11,943 bases of DNA from an uncultured Thermomicrobiales bacterium. GTDB taxonomy: Bacteria > Chloroflexota > Chloroflexia > Thermomicrobiales > Thermomicrobiaceae. A program made the translations under genes and the position numbers. Positions 1 to 6,766 of this stretch are shown here, piece by piece. The stretch's first letter is position 1; every line of letters starts with the position of its first letter. The notes under the pieces are model-generated. The model made no database searches and was not told the origin of the DNA. It worked only from the letters and a program-made list of their open reading frames with translations. Location: positions 1 to 11,943 of the forward strand of contig CALAGB010000556.1 in the NCBI GenBank assembly GCA_937891245.1, read 5' to 3'.

Positions 1-1272
1 AATTACAGCGACGACAAGACGCTGAAAATGAAGCTAAAACCCGGCATTCCCTTCCACGACGGCAAAAAATTCACGGCCGACAGCGTTAAGGCGACCTTCA
101 CACGTCTCCTCGATCCCGCCAGTAAATCGCCGCAAACGTTCAACTACACGGCGATCGACTCGGTCGAGGTGGTAGACGACCAGACCGTTCGCTTCCATTT
201 CAACGCGGTCGACCCGGTGATGATTACCAAACTCGCCGGTTACGGCGGGCTGATCGTCCCGGTGGATGCCATCAAGGACGATCAGAAATTCAGCACGGTC
301 ACGTCGCCCGGTACCGGTCCATATAAGACAACGGAATATAAGAAGGACGACCATCTCACACTTGAAGCCTGGGATGGCTACTGGGGTAAGCAGAAGCCGC
401 TCATCCAGAAACTGACCTACCGCATCATCCCCGATGACAACACGCGTCTGTCAGAGTTTCTTGCCGGATCGATCGATGTCCTGACGCTCAATGTCAGTCA
501 GGCCGACGCCGCCAAGGGAAATCCGAATCTCTCAGTCGTCGATATCGGCGTGCCGACCGTTTCCGGCTTGCGGCTCGATTGTTCCAAGGCACCGACCGAC
601 AACAAGAACGTGCGCATGGCGATCGCCCACGCCATCGACCTCGACACGATCATCTCGACCATCCTCGGCGGTTATGCCAAGGCGGTCGGCGTCTGGCAAA
701 GCCCGTTCTCTTTCGGCTACGAGGAGATCGCGCCATACGCATACGATCCTGACAAGGCGAAGAAGGCTCTGAGCGATGCGGGCATCTCAACGCCGGTCAA
801 GCTCACCTACGACGTCATCGGCTCCGACACGCAGGCCAAGGAGATGTCCGACGCCGTCAAGGATATGCTCAACTCCGTCGGTTTCGATGTCGACGTACAA
901 CTGCACGACTCGGCGACCTACTACGATGACTATGTCGCCGGGAAACTCGGCAATATCGTGCCGTTCGGTTGGGGCGGCTGGACGCTCGATTATGACAATA
1001 CGTACTACTCGATGTACTACACCAAGCAGTCGTACAATCCGAGCTATTCGAACCCCGATCTCGACAAGCTGCTCGATGAGGAGCGCGGCACGCTCGATCA
1101 AGCGAAGCGGCTCGAGGTCGCCAAGCAGGCGAACAAGATGATCTACGACGACTATGTCGACGTGGCGCTCTATCAGAACACCTACATCTGGGGCGTCAGC
1201 AACAAGGTCCAGAACTTCTCGATCCCGCCGGACGAACGACTCTGGTGGGTTGGTCCCTGGATCAAGAGCTAG
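1..1272 (+). CDS. ABC transporter substrate-binding protein, family 5 (5'-partial)
   Basis: Extracytoplasmic binding protein of a dipeptide/oligopeptide-type ABC importer; it captures the solute outside the membrane and delivers it to the permeases encoded next. The frame is open from base 1, so the start lies outside the window; the ATG at 28 is internal, because the residues before it already belong to the family block that continues as KPGIPFHDGKKFTADSV. 423 residues are visible against roughly 500-560 usual for the family, so the signal peptide and first lobe edge are missing. Visible family signatures are GTGPY at visible residues 104-108, AYDPDKAKKALSDAG in the middle, and a C-terminal stretch rich in Tyr and Asp followed by NPDLDKLLDEE. 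Ligand cannot be read from sequence; peptides, opines, nickel or sugars are all used by this family. Family assignment is secure. Confidence 0.95.
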   Translation, partial: NYSDDKTLKMKLKPGIPFHDGKKFTADSVKATFTRLLDPASKSPQTFNYTAIDSVEVVDDQTVRFHFNAVDPVMITKLAGYGGLIVPVDAIKDDQKFSTVTSPGTGPYKTTEYKKDDHLTLEAWDGYWGKQKPLIQKLTYRIIPDDNTRLSEFLAGSIDVLTLNVSQADAAKGNPNLSVVDIGVPTVSGLRLDCSKAPTDNKNVRMAIAHAIDLDTIISTILGGYAKAVGVWQSPFSFGYEEIAPYAYDPDKAKKALSDAGISTPVKLTYDVIGSDTQAKEMSDAVKDMLNSVGFDVDVQLHDSATYYDDYVAGKLGNIVPFGWGGWTLDYDNTYYSMYYTKQSYNPSYSNPDLDKLLDEERGTLDQAKRLEVAKQANKMIYDDYVDVALYQNTYIWGVSNKVQNFSIPPDERLWWVGPWIKS

Positions 1273-1301
1273 CCGTTGATCGGCTGAGTTTCGATCGTCA
1301 G

Positions 1302-1328
1302 TGGTGGGGATGAAAATCATCCCCACCA
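1302..1328 (+). terminator. Perfect 12-bp hairpin between binding-protein and permease genes
   Basis: Arms tggtggggatga (1302-1313) and tcatccccacca (1317-1328) are exact reverse complements around an AAA loop. The structure starts 30 bases after the stop of the binding-protein gene and ends 24 bases before the permease start. No T-run follows, so it is not a classical intrinsic terminator. Known parallels are intercistronic stem-loops that protect the upstream message from 3' exonucleases and raise binding protein over permease; that role is inferred here. Confidence 0.75.
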
Positions 1329-1352
1329 GCACGAAGGGTAGCCCGCCGGGAG

Positions 1353-2288
1353 ATGACGCGGTATATCATCCGCCGCTTGCTGTACTCGATTCTGGTCCTC
1401 TGGGGTGTCACGCTCATTGTTTTCATCGCCTTACGACTCTCTGGTGATCCCGCTCAGCTCCTGCTGGCACAGGGGAACCCGACCAAAGAGGATATCGCGG
1501 CGCTGCGGCACTCGATGCATCTCGATGAGCCGCTCTATCAGCAGTACATCAGCTTCGTCACCCATGCTGTGCGCGGCGACTTCGGCACGTCGCTCCGCCT
1601 GAAAACACCGGCGTTCCGTGAGGTCATGTCGCGTATGGGCGCCACGCTGGAGCTCGCGATCGCCGCGTACATCTTCGCCCTGCTGATCGCCGTGCCGACC
1701 GGCATTATCTCCGCCGCACGGCGCGGAGGCATTGTCGATTTTTTCAGCCGACTTATCAGCCTCCTGGGTGTCTCGATCCCCAACTTCTGGCTCGGCCTGA
1801 TGCTGATACTGCTTTTCGGTGTACGCCTGAAGTGGCTACCGGTATCGGGCCGCGGCGAGGGTTTACAGCAGAGCCTGGAGGCGCTGGTGATGCCGGCGGT
1901 GACGCTGGGTGTCGTCTTCGCGGGCACGCTGACACGCCTGCTCCGCTCCAGCATGATCGATGTCCTGCAGGCCGACTATGTTCGAACCGCACGCGCCAAG
2001 GGTTTACGGGAGTCAAAAATACTGCTCCGGCACGCGATGAGAAATGCGCTCATTCCCGTCGTGACACTGGCCGGTTTGCAGATCGGCTTTTTGCTCGGCG
2101 GCGCCGTCATCGTCGAAGTCGTCTTCTCCTGGCCGGGTGTCGGACGGCTCGTGATCGACTCGATCAACGCGCGCGATTATCCCGTCGTGCAGGCATCGGT
2201 GACCGTGCTCGCCAGCATCCTGATCCTCGCGAACCTCGCGGTCGACCTGCTCTATGGCTTCCTCGACCCACGGATTCAGTATTCATGA
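1353..2288 (+). CDS. ABC transporter permease, DppB/OppB type
   Basis: One of the two membrane subunits forming the channel of a dipeptide/oligopeptide-type importer. 311 residues, normal for the family. The start is typical (MTRYIIRRLLYSILVLWG), with the first membrane helix at about residues 9-28 and the periplasmic segment RLSGDPAQLLLAQGNPT after it. The cytoplasmic coupling (EAA-type) loop runs from about Asp208 (DYVRTARAKGLRESKILLRH) into RNALIPVV, and the C-terminus GFLDPRIQYS is characteristic. A GGGAG lies directly against the ATG and GAAGGG lies about 15 bases upstream, so the ribosome site is imperfect although the start is supported by homology. Its stop is overlapped by an ATG (ATGA), and the next permease follows at once, so the two are co-translated or nearly so. 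Substrate not determinable. Confidence 0.95.
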   Translation: MTRYIIRRLLYSILVLWGVTLIVFIALRLSGDPAQLLLAQGNPTKEDIAALRHSMHLDEPLYQQYISFVTHAVRGDFGTSLRLKTPAFREVMSRMGATLELAIAAYIFALLIAVPTGIISAARRGGIVDFFSRLISLLGVSIPNFWLGLMLILLFGVRLKWLPVSGRGEGLQQSLEALVMPAVTLGVVFAGTLTRLLRSSMIDVLQADYVRTARAKGLRESKILLRHAMRNALIPVVTLAGLQIGFLLGGAVIVEVVFSWPGVGRLVIDSINARDYPVVQASVTVLASILILANLAVDLLYGFLDPRIQYS

Positions 2289-2313
2289 CCGCTCGATTCG
2301 AAGGGAACCGAAC

Positions 2314-3225
2314 GTGACCGCTCTACCCCGCGACAACGCCCTGCTGAAGGCGCGCGGCAAAGCGCGCGCCTGGCGTTATCGCTGGTGGGGCCGCTTTCTC
2401 ACCGATCCCTCGGCGCTTTTCGGCGGTATCATCATCTTGCTGATGGTGATCTCGGCCATCGGCGCACCGGTGCTCGCGCCCGATAACCCAAACAAAACGA
2501 GCTTGCGCGAACGGAACACGCCGCCCGCCTGGGAGTCAAACGGTTCGACGTCGCACCTGCTCGGTACCGACCCGGTCGGCCGCGATCTGCTCAGCCGCTT
2601 GATCTACGGCGCGCGCATCTCCCTCTTCATCGGCCTGTCCGTCACGATTCTCGCGTCGTTCTTCGGCATCCTGCTCGGGCTCCTGGCTGGGTACTTCGAA
2701 TCGTGGATCGAAGAGATCATCATGCGCATTGCCGATCTCTTTCTCGCCTTCCCGTTCATCTTGCTTGCGATTACGATCATCGCCGTGCTTGGGGCCGGAC
2801 TGCTGAACCTGATTCTCGTCCTGGTCGTCACCGGCTGGGTGCAATACGCACGGCTCGTCCGAGGCCAGGCGCTGTCCGTCAAACAAAACCAATATGTCGA
2901 TGCGGCCCGCGTCGCCGGCGCATCCAGCGGTCGTATTCTGCTGAAGCACATCCTGCCGAACGTGGCGGCCTCCGTCATCGTTCTGGCCACCTTACAGGTC
3001 GCGTTCGTTCTCCTCACCGAAGCGGCCCTCAGCTTCCTTGGTCTCGGGGTCAATCCATCGATTCCAACCTGGGGTTCGATGGTCAACGACGGACGGCTCT
3101 ACATCTACAATGCCTGGTGGGTCATCACCTTCCCCGGCCTCGCGATCATGGTCGCCGTTTTGGGGATCAATATGGTCGGCGATTGGCTGCGCGACGTCCT
3201 CGATCCGACGCTGCGAACGGTCTAG
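2314..3225 (+). CDS. ABC transporter permease, DppC/OppC type
   Basis: Second membrane subunit of the same importer. I chose the GTG at 2314, preceded by AAGGGA at 2301-2306 (7-base spacer); the in-frame ATG at 2254 would overlap the previous gene by 35 bases and add 20 residues unlike the family. The product is 303 residues. An N-terminal cytoplasmic stretch precedes the first helix (GGIIILLMVISAIGAPVLAP), followed by the hallmark LGTDPVGRDLLSRLIYGARI. The coupling loop includes YVDAARVAGASSGRILLKH from Tyr194, and LSFLGLGVNPSIPTWGSM and the terminal WLRDVLDPTLR are also family marks. No ATPase genes follow; the next gene is an oxidoreductase. The ATPases must lie upstream of the window or elsewhere, or be shared. 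Confidence 0.94.
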   Translation: MTALPRDNALLKARGKARAWRYRWWGRFLTDPSALFGGIIILLMVISAIGAPVLAPDNPNKTSLRERNTPPAWESNGSTSHLLGTDPVGRDLLSRLIYGARISLFIGLSVTILASFFGILLGLLAGYFESWIEEIIMRIADLFLAFPFILLAITIIAVLGAGLLNLILVLVVTGWVQYARLVRGQALSVKQNQYVDAARVAGASSGRILLKHILPNVAASVIVLATLQVAFVLLTEAALSFLGLGVNPSIPTWGSMVNDGRLYIYNAWWVITFPGLAIMVAVLGINMVGDWLRDVLDPTLRTV

Positions 3226-3249
3226 CGATACCGACCCGCTATGCTAGAC
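3220..3249 (+). promoter_or_regulatory. Possible -10 box within a 7-bp inverted repeat
   Basis: gtctagc (3220-3226) and gctagac (3243-3249) are exact inverted repeats with a 16-base spacer. The right arm overlaps TATGCT (3240-3245), which resembles a -10 hexamer. No convincing -35 lies 16-18 bases upstream. It sits just after the permease stop and about 90 bases before the oxidoreductase start, so it could give that gene its own promoter. Weak evidence. Confidence 0.3.
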
Positions 3250-3338
3250 TGCCTGCGAGCCGGGCGGACGTCCGGCCTGCATGCGATCCGAGGGTGCGAC
3301 CCAGCATCTGACGATTGCCAGAGATCGGAGAAAGCAGC

Positions 3339-4433
3339 ATGCCGACTGTTGCCGTCATCGGTGCCGGGGTTGTTGGTGCCTCAGTCGCTTTTCGCCTGGC
3401 GCAGTCTGGTGCCAGCGTTATCCTCGTCGACCGGGGCGATCCGGGGCGCGGCACAAGTGGATCGAGCTTCGCCTGGACCAACGCCAATCTGAAACTCCCG
3501 CGCGACTACTTCGAGCTCAATTTCGCCGGCATGCGCGCGCATCAAGCGCTCCGTGACGAACTCGGCGCCGCACCCTGGCTCCATGAGGGAGGAAACCTCG
3601 TCTGGCAGGATGACGAATCCGAACTGCAGGAGCGCGTTGCCCGGCTTCAATCCTGGGGATATGTCGCCGAGATCCGCTCGGCGGCCGAGGCGCACGAGAC
3701 GCTGGAACCACATGTCCGTTTCGCCAATCCCGATGTGCAGCTCGCCTATTTCCCGGAAGAATGCTGGATCGACGCACCCCTGCTTGCTTCTTCGATGGTC
3801 GAACGCGCTCGCGCTCTCGGTGTCCAAACGCACTTCGGCACGACGCTGGAGGCGATTGAACGGGATGCCGGGCGGGTCGTCGCCATGACGCTCGGGCACG
3901 TCGGACGGGTGCCGATCGACGCCGTAGTGAACGCCGCCGGGACCGGAGCGGATAAGGTTGCCGCGCTCGTCGGACGGACGTTGCCGCTGGCGCCGACGAC
4001 CGGACTTCTCGTACGCGTCGCGGTCTCACCGACGCCGGTCAGCCGCGTCGTCCATACGCCCGAGATCCATCTGCGCCCGGACGGCGCCGGTTTCGTGTTG
4101 CTGCATCACGACGACGCCGATCACCAACTCGGCGAGCGCCGTCAGATCGTCCTCGACGATCCGTTGGTCACGGAGCTCTTCACGCGCGCGCACGACGTGA
4201 TCGATGGCTTCGAGAACGCGCGTGTGGTTGACGCGCGCATCGGCGTTCGCCCTTACCCACAAGATGGCCGCACTTGCGCCGGAGCGGTCAGCACGATTCC
4301 CGGCTACTTCGAAGCCGTCACGCATAGCGGCGTCACCCTCGGAGCGCTCCTCGGGAAGCTGCTCGCCGAGTCGATTCTTACCGGCGAGACTGACCCACTG
4401 CTCGCTCCGTTCAGCCCCGATCGCTTTGGTTAG
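3339..4433 (+). CDS. FAD-dependent oxidoreductase, DAO family
   Basis: Flavoprotein of the D-amino-acid oxidase/glycine oxidase/sarcosine oxidase superfamily; such enzymes oxidise the C-N bond of primary or secondary amines or amino acids. 364 residues. The Rossmann motif is GAGVVG (Gly8, Gly10, Gly13), with Asp31 closing beta-strand 2 (VILVDRG). RGTSGSSFAWTNANLKLP resembles the FAD-binding segment after it. The C-terminus has IGVRPYPQDGRTCAGAV, IPGYFEAVTHSGVTLGALLG and PFSPDRF, all usual for this subgroup. The ATG at 3339 is chosen for GGAG at 3327-3330 with an 8-base spacer; a TTG at 3315 is in frame but has no site. It lies 113 bases behind the transporter permease on the same strand, so the imported solute may be its substrate; this is inference. 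Exact substrate unknown. Confidence 0.9.
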   Translation: MPTVAVIGAGVVGASVAFRLAQSGASVILVDRGDPGRGTSGSSFAWTNANLKLPRDYFELNFAGMRAHQALRDELGAAPWLHEGGNLVWQDDESELQERVARLQSWGYVAEIRSAAEAHETLEPHVRFANPDVQLAYFPEECWIDAPLLASSMVERARALGVQTHFGTTLEAIERDAGRVVAMTLGHVGRVPIDAVVNAAGTGADKVAALVGRTLPLAPTTGLLVRVAVSPTPVSRVVHTPEIHLRPDGAGFVLLHHDDADHQLGERRQIVLDDPLVTELFTRAHDVIDGFENARVVDARIGVRPYPQDGRTCAGAVSTIPGYFEAVTHSGVTLGALLGKLLAESILTGETDPLLAPFSPDRFG

Positions 4434-4451
4434 TTGAAGCAAATATCCGCG

Positions 4452-4502
4452 TCATCCCGCGCTGCCGCGAGCAGGTAACCGCTTTTCGACAGCACGGGAT
4501 GA
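4452..4502. repeat. Imperfect 13-bp inverted repeat behind the oxidoreductase gene
   Basis: tcatcccgcgctg (4452-4464) pairs with cagcacgggatga (4490-4502) with a single C/A mismatch, leaving a 25-base loop. It begins 19 bases after the oxidoreductase stop. No T-run follows on either strand. It may end the upstream transcript, or be a copy of a dispersed extragenic palindrome; one window cannot decide this. Confidence 0.55.
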
Positions 4503-4653
4503 GGCGCGTAACTGCGTCTCTGCACGAGAAAGCCAGGCGTCCGTTCACCATTCGTCCCGCGATCCACAGTCCATCTTGGCTACCTTGACTCTCTGCCACA
4601 TAGGACCCCTCTCTAACCGCATCCGCCCAGATCGCACCTGCTCCAGTTATCCG

Positions 4654-4734
4654 CGTGAGCATCACGATTCGTGTACGGACACTCCACCGCGTGACGATCT
4701 CACTGTGTCATGATGTCACTATGCCAAATTGGCA
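4654..4734. promoter_or_regulatory. Cluster of dyads upstream of the transglycosylase promoter
   Basis: In order: CGTGA-gca-TCACG (4654-4666), CACGA-t-TCGTG (4663-4673), GTGA-cgatc-TCAC (4691-4703), an imperfect GTGtCATgATGtCAC (4705-4719) and a perfect TGCCAA-a-TTGGCA (4722-4734). The last ends 4 bases before the -35 box, where a bound protein would contact or block polymerase. GTGA/TCAC resembles the half-sites of CRP/FNR-type regulators, but the spacing varies, so no regulator can be named. Confidence 0.45.
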
Positions 4735-4738
4735 AAGT

Positions 4739-4767
4739 TTGACTGAAGCCTGCTGGGTATGTACACT
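4739..4767 (+). promoter_or_regulatory. Sigma-70-like promoter of the LysM/transglycosylase gene
   Basis: TTGACT (4739-4744) and TACACT (4762-4767) are separated by exactly 17 bases. Each differs from the consensus in one or two positions. Transcription would start near 4774, giving a leader of about 60 bases before the chosen ATG at 4837. The more upstream in-frame ATG at 4759 lies inside this promoter, which argues against it as the start. Confidence 0.65.
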
Positions 4768-4836
4768 GCGAACGTACTCTACGTACGGACGGTGGCGCCC
4801 GCACGTTGGATGGGCAATTGGTTTGGGAGTCAGGGA

Positions 4837-5724
4837 ATGATTATTGTGGGACGACGCTGGCGGCAGACTGCCGCTCTCATGACGAGCGCCGTGCTCTTTT
4901 GGAGTCTCGCGCTCGCACCAGTCGCAGCCGAATCACACGTCGTCGAGCCGGGGGAAACGTTGAGCGAAATCGCGCTGGCGTATGGCGTGCCGCTCAATGT
5001 CCTGGCGGAACAGAATCACATCGTCAATATCGATATCATCTACGCCGGTGAGTCGCTGACGGTACCGGGACAGGCACCGCCCGCCGGCCCGCCGGCCCGC
5101 GGCACACACACGATTCAGCCGGGTGAATCACTCACCTCGATCGCGACCATGCAGCGCACGACGGTGCAGCAGCTGATCGCCGCGAACCCCGATATCGTCA
5201 ATCCAAATCTGATCTTCGTCGGCGAATCGCTGAATCTGCCGGGCGGAACATCAAGCGAGCCATCGTCGTCCTCGACAACGACGACGCAGGTCAGCTACAC
5301 CCCGGCGGCATCGGCGGACATCCCGACATTGCTGACGCAGTACGCCCAGGCATACGGTATCGACCCGGTGCTGGTCCAGGCGCTCGCCTGGCAGGAAAGC
5401 GGCTGGCGGCAGGGCGTCGTCAGTTCGGCCGGTGCGATCGGAGTGATGCAGATTCTGCCGAGCACGGCGGACTGGCTCGCGGCTGATGTCGTCGGACGGC
5501 CGCTCGATGTTTCGGGAAATGTGAACGACAACATCGAAGCAGGTGTCGCCTTCCTGCGCTACCTGATCAACAATACCGGTTCGGTGCAACTCGGTGTCGC
5601 GGCCTACTATCAGGGACCAGGTAGTCTGGCTTCGATCGGGATGCTCGCCGAGACTCAACAGTACGTCTCGAACATCATGGCGATCCGCTCGTATATCTTG
5701 CTTTACGGTACGCCGCCATACTAA
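4837..5724 (+). CDS. Secreted LysM-domain lytic transglycosylase (SLT fold)
   Basis: Cell-wall enzyme predicted to cleave the MurNAc-GlcNAc bond of peptidoglycan outside the membrane. 295 residues. A signal peptide covers about residues 1-31 (RRWRQ, then a hydrophobic stretch ending LAPVAA). Two LysM peptidoglycan-binding modules follow at about 34-78 (VVEPGETLSEIALAYGV) and 91-136 (TIQPGESLTSIATMQ). A Ser/Thr linker (138-155) leads to the SLT domain, about 162-285. The catalytic Glu187 is in AWQESGW, followed by AGAIGVMQILPSTA and AAYYQGPGS, the usual family blocks. The start is set by GGGAG at 4825-4829 with a 7-base spacer and by the signal peptide beginning there. It stands alone, with its own promoter upstream and hairpins downstream. 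Likely roles are wall turnover, insertion of surface structures, or spore or resuscitation biology. Confidence 0.92.
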   Translation: MIIVGRRWRQTAALMTSAVLFWSLALAPVAAESHVVEPGETLSEIALAYGVPLNVLAEQNHIVNIDIIYAGESLTVPGQAPPAGPPARGTHTIQPGESLTSIATMQRTTVQQLIAANPDIVNPNLIFVGESLNLPGGTSSEPSSSSTTTTQVSYTPAASADIPTLLTQYAQAYGIDPVLVQALAWQESGWRQGVVSSAGAIGVMQILPSTADWLAADVVGRPLDVSGNVNDNIEAGVAFLRYLINNTGSVQLGVAAYYQGPGSLASIGMLAETQQYVSNIMAIRSYILLYGTPPY

Positions 5725-5761
5725 TCGGCGGCGTGCATTACACAGAGTCCCCAGTCCTCGT

Positions 5762-5793
5762 CACCGTTCGCCGGAGTCCCCCCACGAACGGTG
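5762..5793. terminator. 9-bp hairpin, first of two after the transglycosylase gene
   Basis: caccgttcg (5762-5770) pairs exactly with cgaacggtg (5785-5793) around a 14-base loop. It lies 38 bases after the transglycosylase stop and just ahead of a stronger hairpin. No T-run of its own. Confidence 0.4.
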
Positions 5794-5806
5794 CGCTTCT
5801 CACGAA

Positions 5807-5848
5807 GAGGGGTCGTCGCGACGGCGACGGCCCCTCCTCATTGTTCAC
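5807..5848. terminator. Strong GC-rich hairpin between convergent genes, probable bidirectional terminator
   Basis: gaggggtcgtcgc (5807-5819) pairs with gcgacggcccctc (5824-5836) over 13 pairs including one G-T wobble, with a 4-base loop. A moderately T-rich tail (ctcattgtt) follows on the + strand. It sits between the ends of the + strand transglycosylase and the - strand HAD gene, where a shared terminator is expected. Confidence 0.7.
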
Positions 5849-5855
5849 CGAATGA

Positions 5856-6581
5856 TCATTCAACGATTGTGAGCAGCTCATCGAGGCGCTGGATGACCGG
5901 TGCCCGTCCATCGGGCTGCGCCCGGCCGCTTCGATCGAGCAGCACCGCGCGCATACCGACCCCAAGCGCGCCCTCGACGTCGGTTGCCAGATCGTCGCCG
6001 ACGTGAATCGCGCGCCCCGGCTCGGCACCGGCAATAGCGAGCGCGCGCTCGAAGATCGCCGGCGCCGGTTTCTCGACGCCGAGAAACTCCGACACGACCC
6101 AGTAGCCGAGGTATTCGTCGAAGCCGAGCGCCATCAGAATCTTTGGCATGGCGGGCCAGGTGTTCGAAACCGCCGCCAGCTTCAGTCCGCGTAGCCAGAG
6201 TTCGCGCAACACCGGCAAGGCATCGTCGAAGGCGACGTACATGCGCGGCGAGTCGAACGCAGCCTTCATCGCCGCCTCAGCGCGTGGCAGATCGGCGTCG
6301 CTCACGCCGGCGTCGCGCAACACATCGACGATAAAGCGTCGCCGCCGCGCCTCACCTGCCTCGACGCTCACCCGGTGATCGGCGCCAACCGCTGCCCGCC
6401 GGTGCGCGGCGGCCCGCGGTCGTGCCCCGGCCAGCGCCGCCTCGATCCGCCCCGTCTCGACGTTCACGCCAACCTCAGAGAGCACCACGCACCACTCCTG
6501 CAGCTGATCGGGCCGAAAGGTGAGCAAGGTGCCCCCGATATCAAACGTCACCAACTCAGCCGCGAAACAGGGCGTCGACAT
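5856..6581 (-). CDS. HAD-superfamily hydrolase (subfamily IA-like)
   Basis: Soluble hydrolase of the haloacid dehalogenase fold, normally acting on small phosphorylated metabolites through an aspartyl-phosphate intermediate. 241 residues. Motif I is FDIGGTL with nucleophile Asp14. Motif II is AAVSNTW (Ser139), motif III is Lys171 in GVEKPAPAIF, and motif IV is HVGDDLATD (Asp196, Asp197, Asp201). Residues 20-115 form the helical cap typical of subfamily I. In motif I the second Asp of DxDxT, the usual general acid/base, is replaced by Gly16; related GGT variants exist in the superfamily, so this may be a branch with altered chemistry rather than damage. The ATG at 6581 is preceded on the - strand by AGAGG with a 7-base spacer. 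Substrate unknown. It is the downstream one of two - strand genes, 185 bases behind a DinB-fold gene. Confidence 0.9.
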   Translation of the reverse strand: MSTPCFAAELVTFDIGGTLLTFRPDQLQEWCVVLSEVGVNVETGRIEAALAGARPRAAAHRRAAVGADHRVSVEAGEARRRRFIVDVLRDAGVSDADLPRAEAAMKAAFDSPRMYVAFDDALPVLRELWLRGLKLAAVSNTWPAMPKILMALGFDEYLGYWVVSEFLGVEKPAPAIFERALAIAGAEPGRAIHVGDDLATDVEGALGVGMRAVLLDRSGRAQPDGRAPVIQRLDELLTIVE

Positions 6582-6766
6582 GACCAGACCTCTCTATCGC
6601 CATCACCATCGTCAGTCGGAACCGGGCTTTGCATCATCCTGTACCGCAGTGAGGGGTACCTGCGCGCGGATCCCCTCCTGCGTTCCCCACAGCGAAACGA
6701 GTGGAAAACGGGAAAGAGACTCTTCGGCGGCGGCCTTATAATGACAATTGGACGTGCGCGACCTCC

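Larger units (their letters stand above)
4434..4836. other. 403-bp intergenic region, no gene seen
   Basis: I find no convincing gene or RNA here. An open frame on the - strand (4411-4665) has no ribosome site, and its C-terminal part is the reading of an inverted repeat. The left half (4434-4650) holds only that inverted repeat (4452-4502). The right half is the control region of the transglycosylase gene: several GTGA/TCAC dyads between 4654 and 4719, a perfect palindrome at 4722-4734 and a promoter at 4739-4767. Confidence 0.7.

Noticed and set aside
787..1332. 181-codon open frame on the - strand opposite the binding-protein gene.
   Set aside because: Antisense shadow of a secure gene; translation shows Val/Arg-rich low complexity and runs through the perfect hairpin.
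3250..3338. Leader of the oxidoreductase gene considered as a riboswitch, because it is GC-rich with cggacgtccg and small hairpins.
   Set aside because: It matches none of the glycine, SAM, TPP, lysine or guanidine consensus elements I know; stems are only about 5 pairs.
4411..4665. 84-codon open frame on the - strand in the gap after the oxidoreductase gene.
   Set aside because: No ribosome site, overlap with the end of the oxidoreductase gene, and its C-terminal part is only the reading of an inverted repeat. No family recognised.
4759..4836. Longer start of the transglycosylase at ATG 4759 or 4810.
   Set aside because: 4759 lies within the promoter, neither has a ribosome site, and the signal peptide begins cleanly at 4837.
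6713..6726. agagactcttcg occurs here and again near 7910 in the gamma-glutamyltransferase gene.
   Set aside because: A 12-base match between a gap and a coding region, with no other shared flank, is likely chance.
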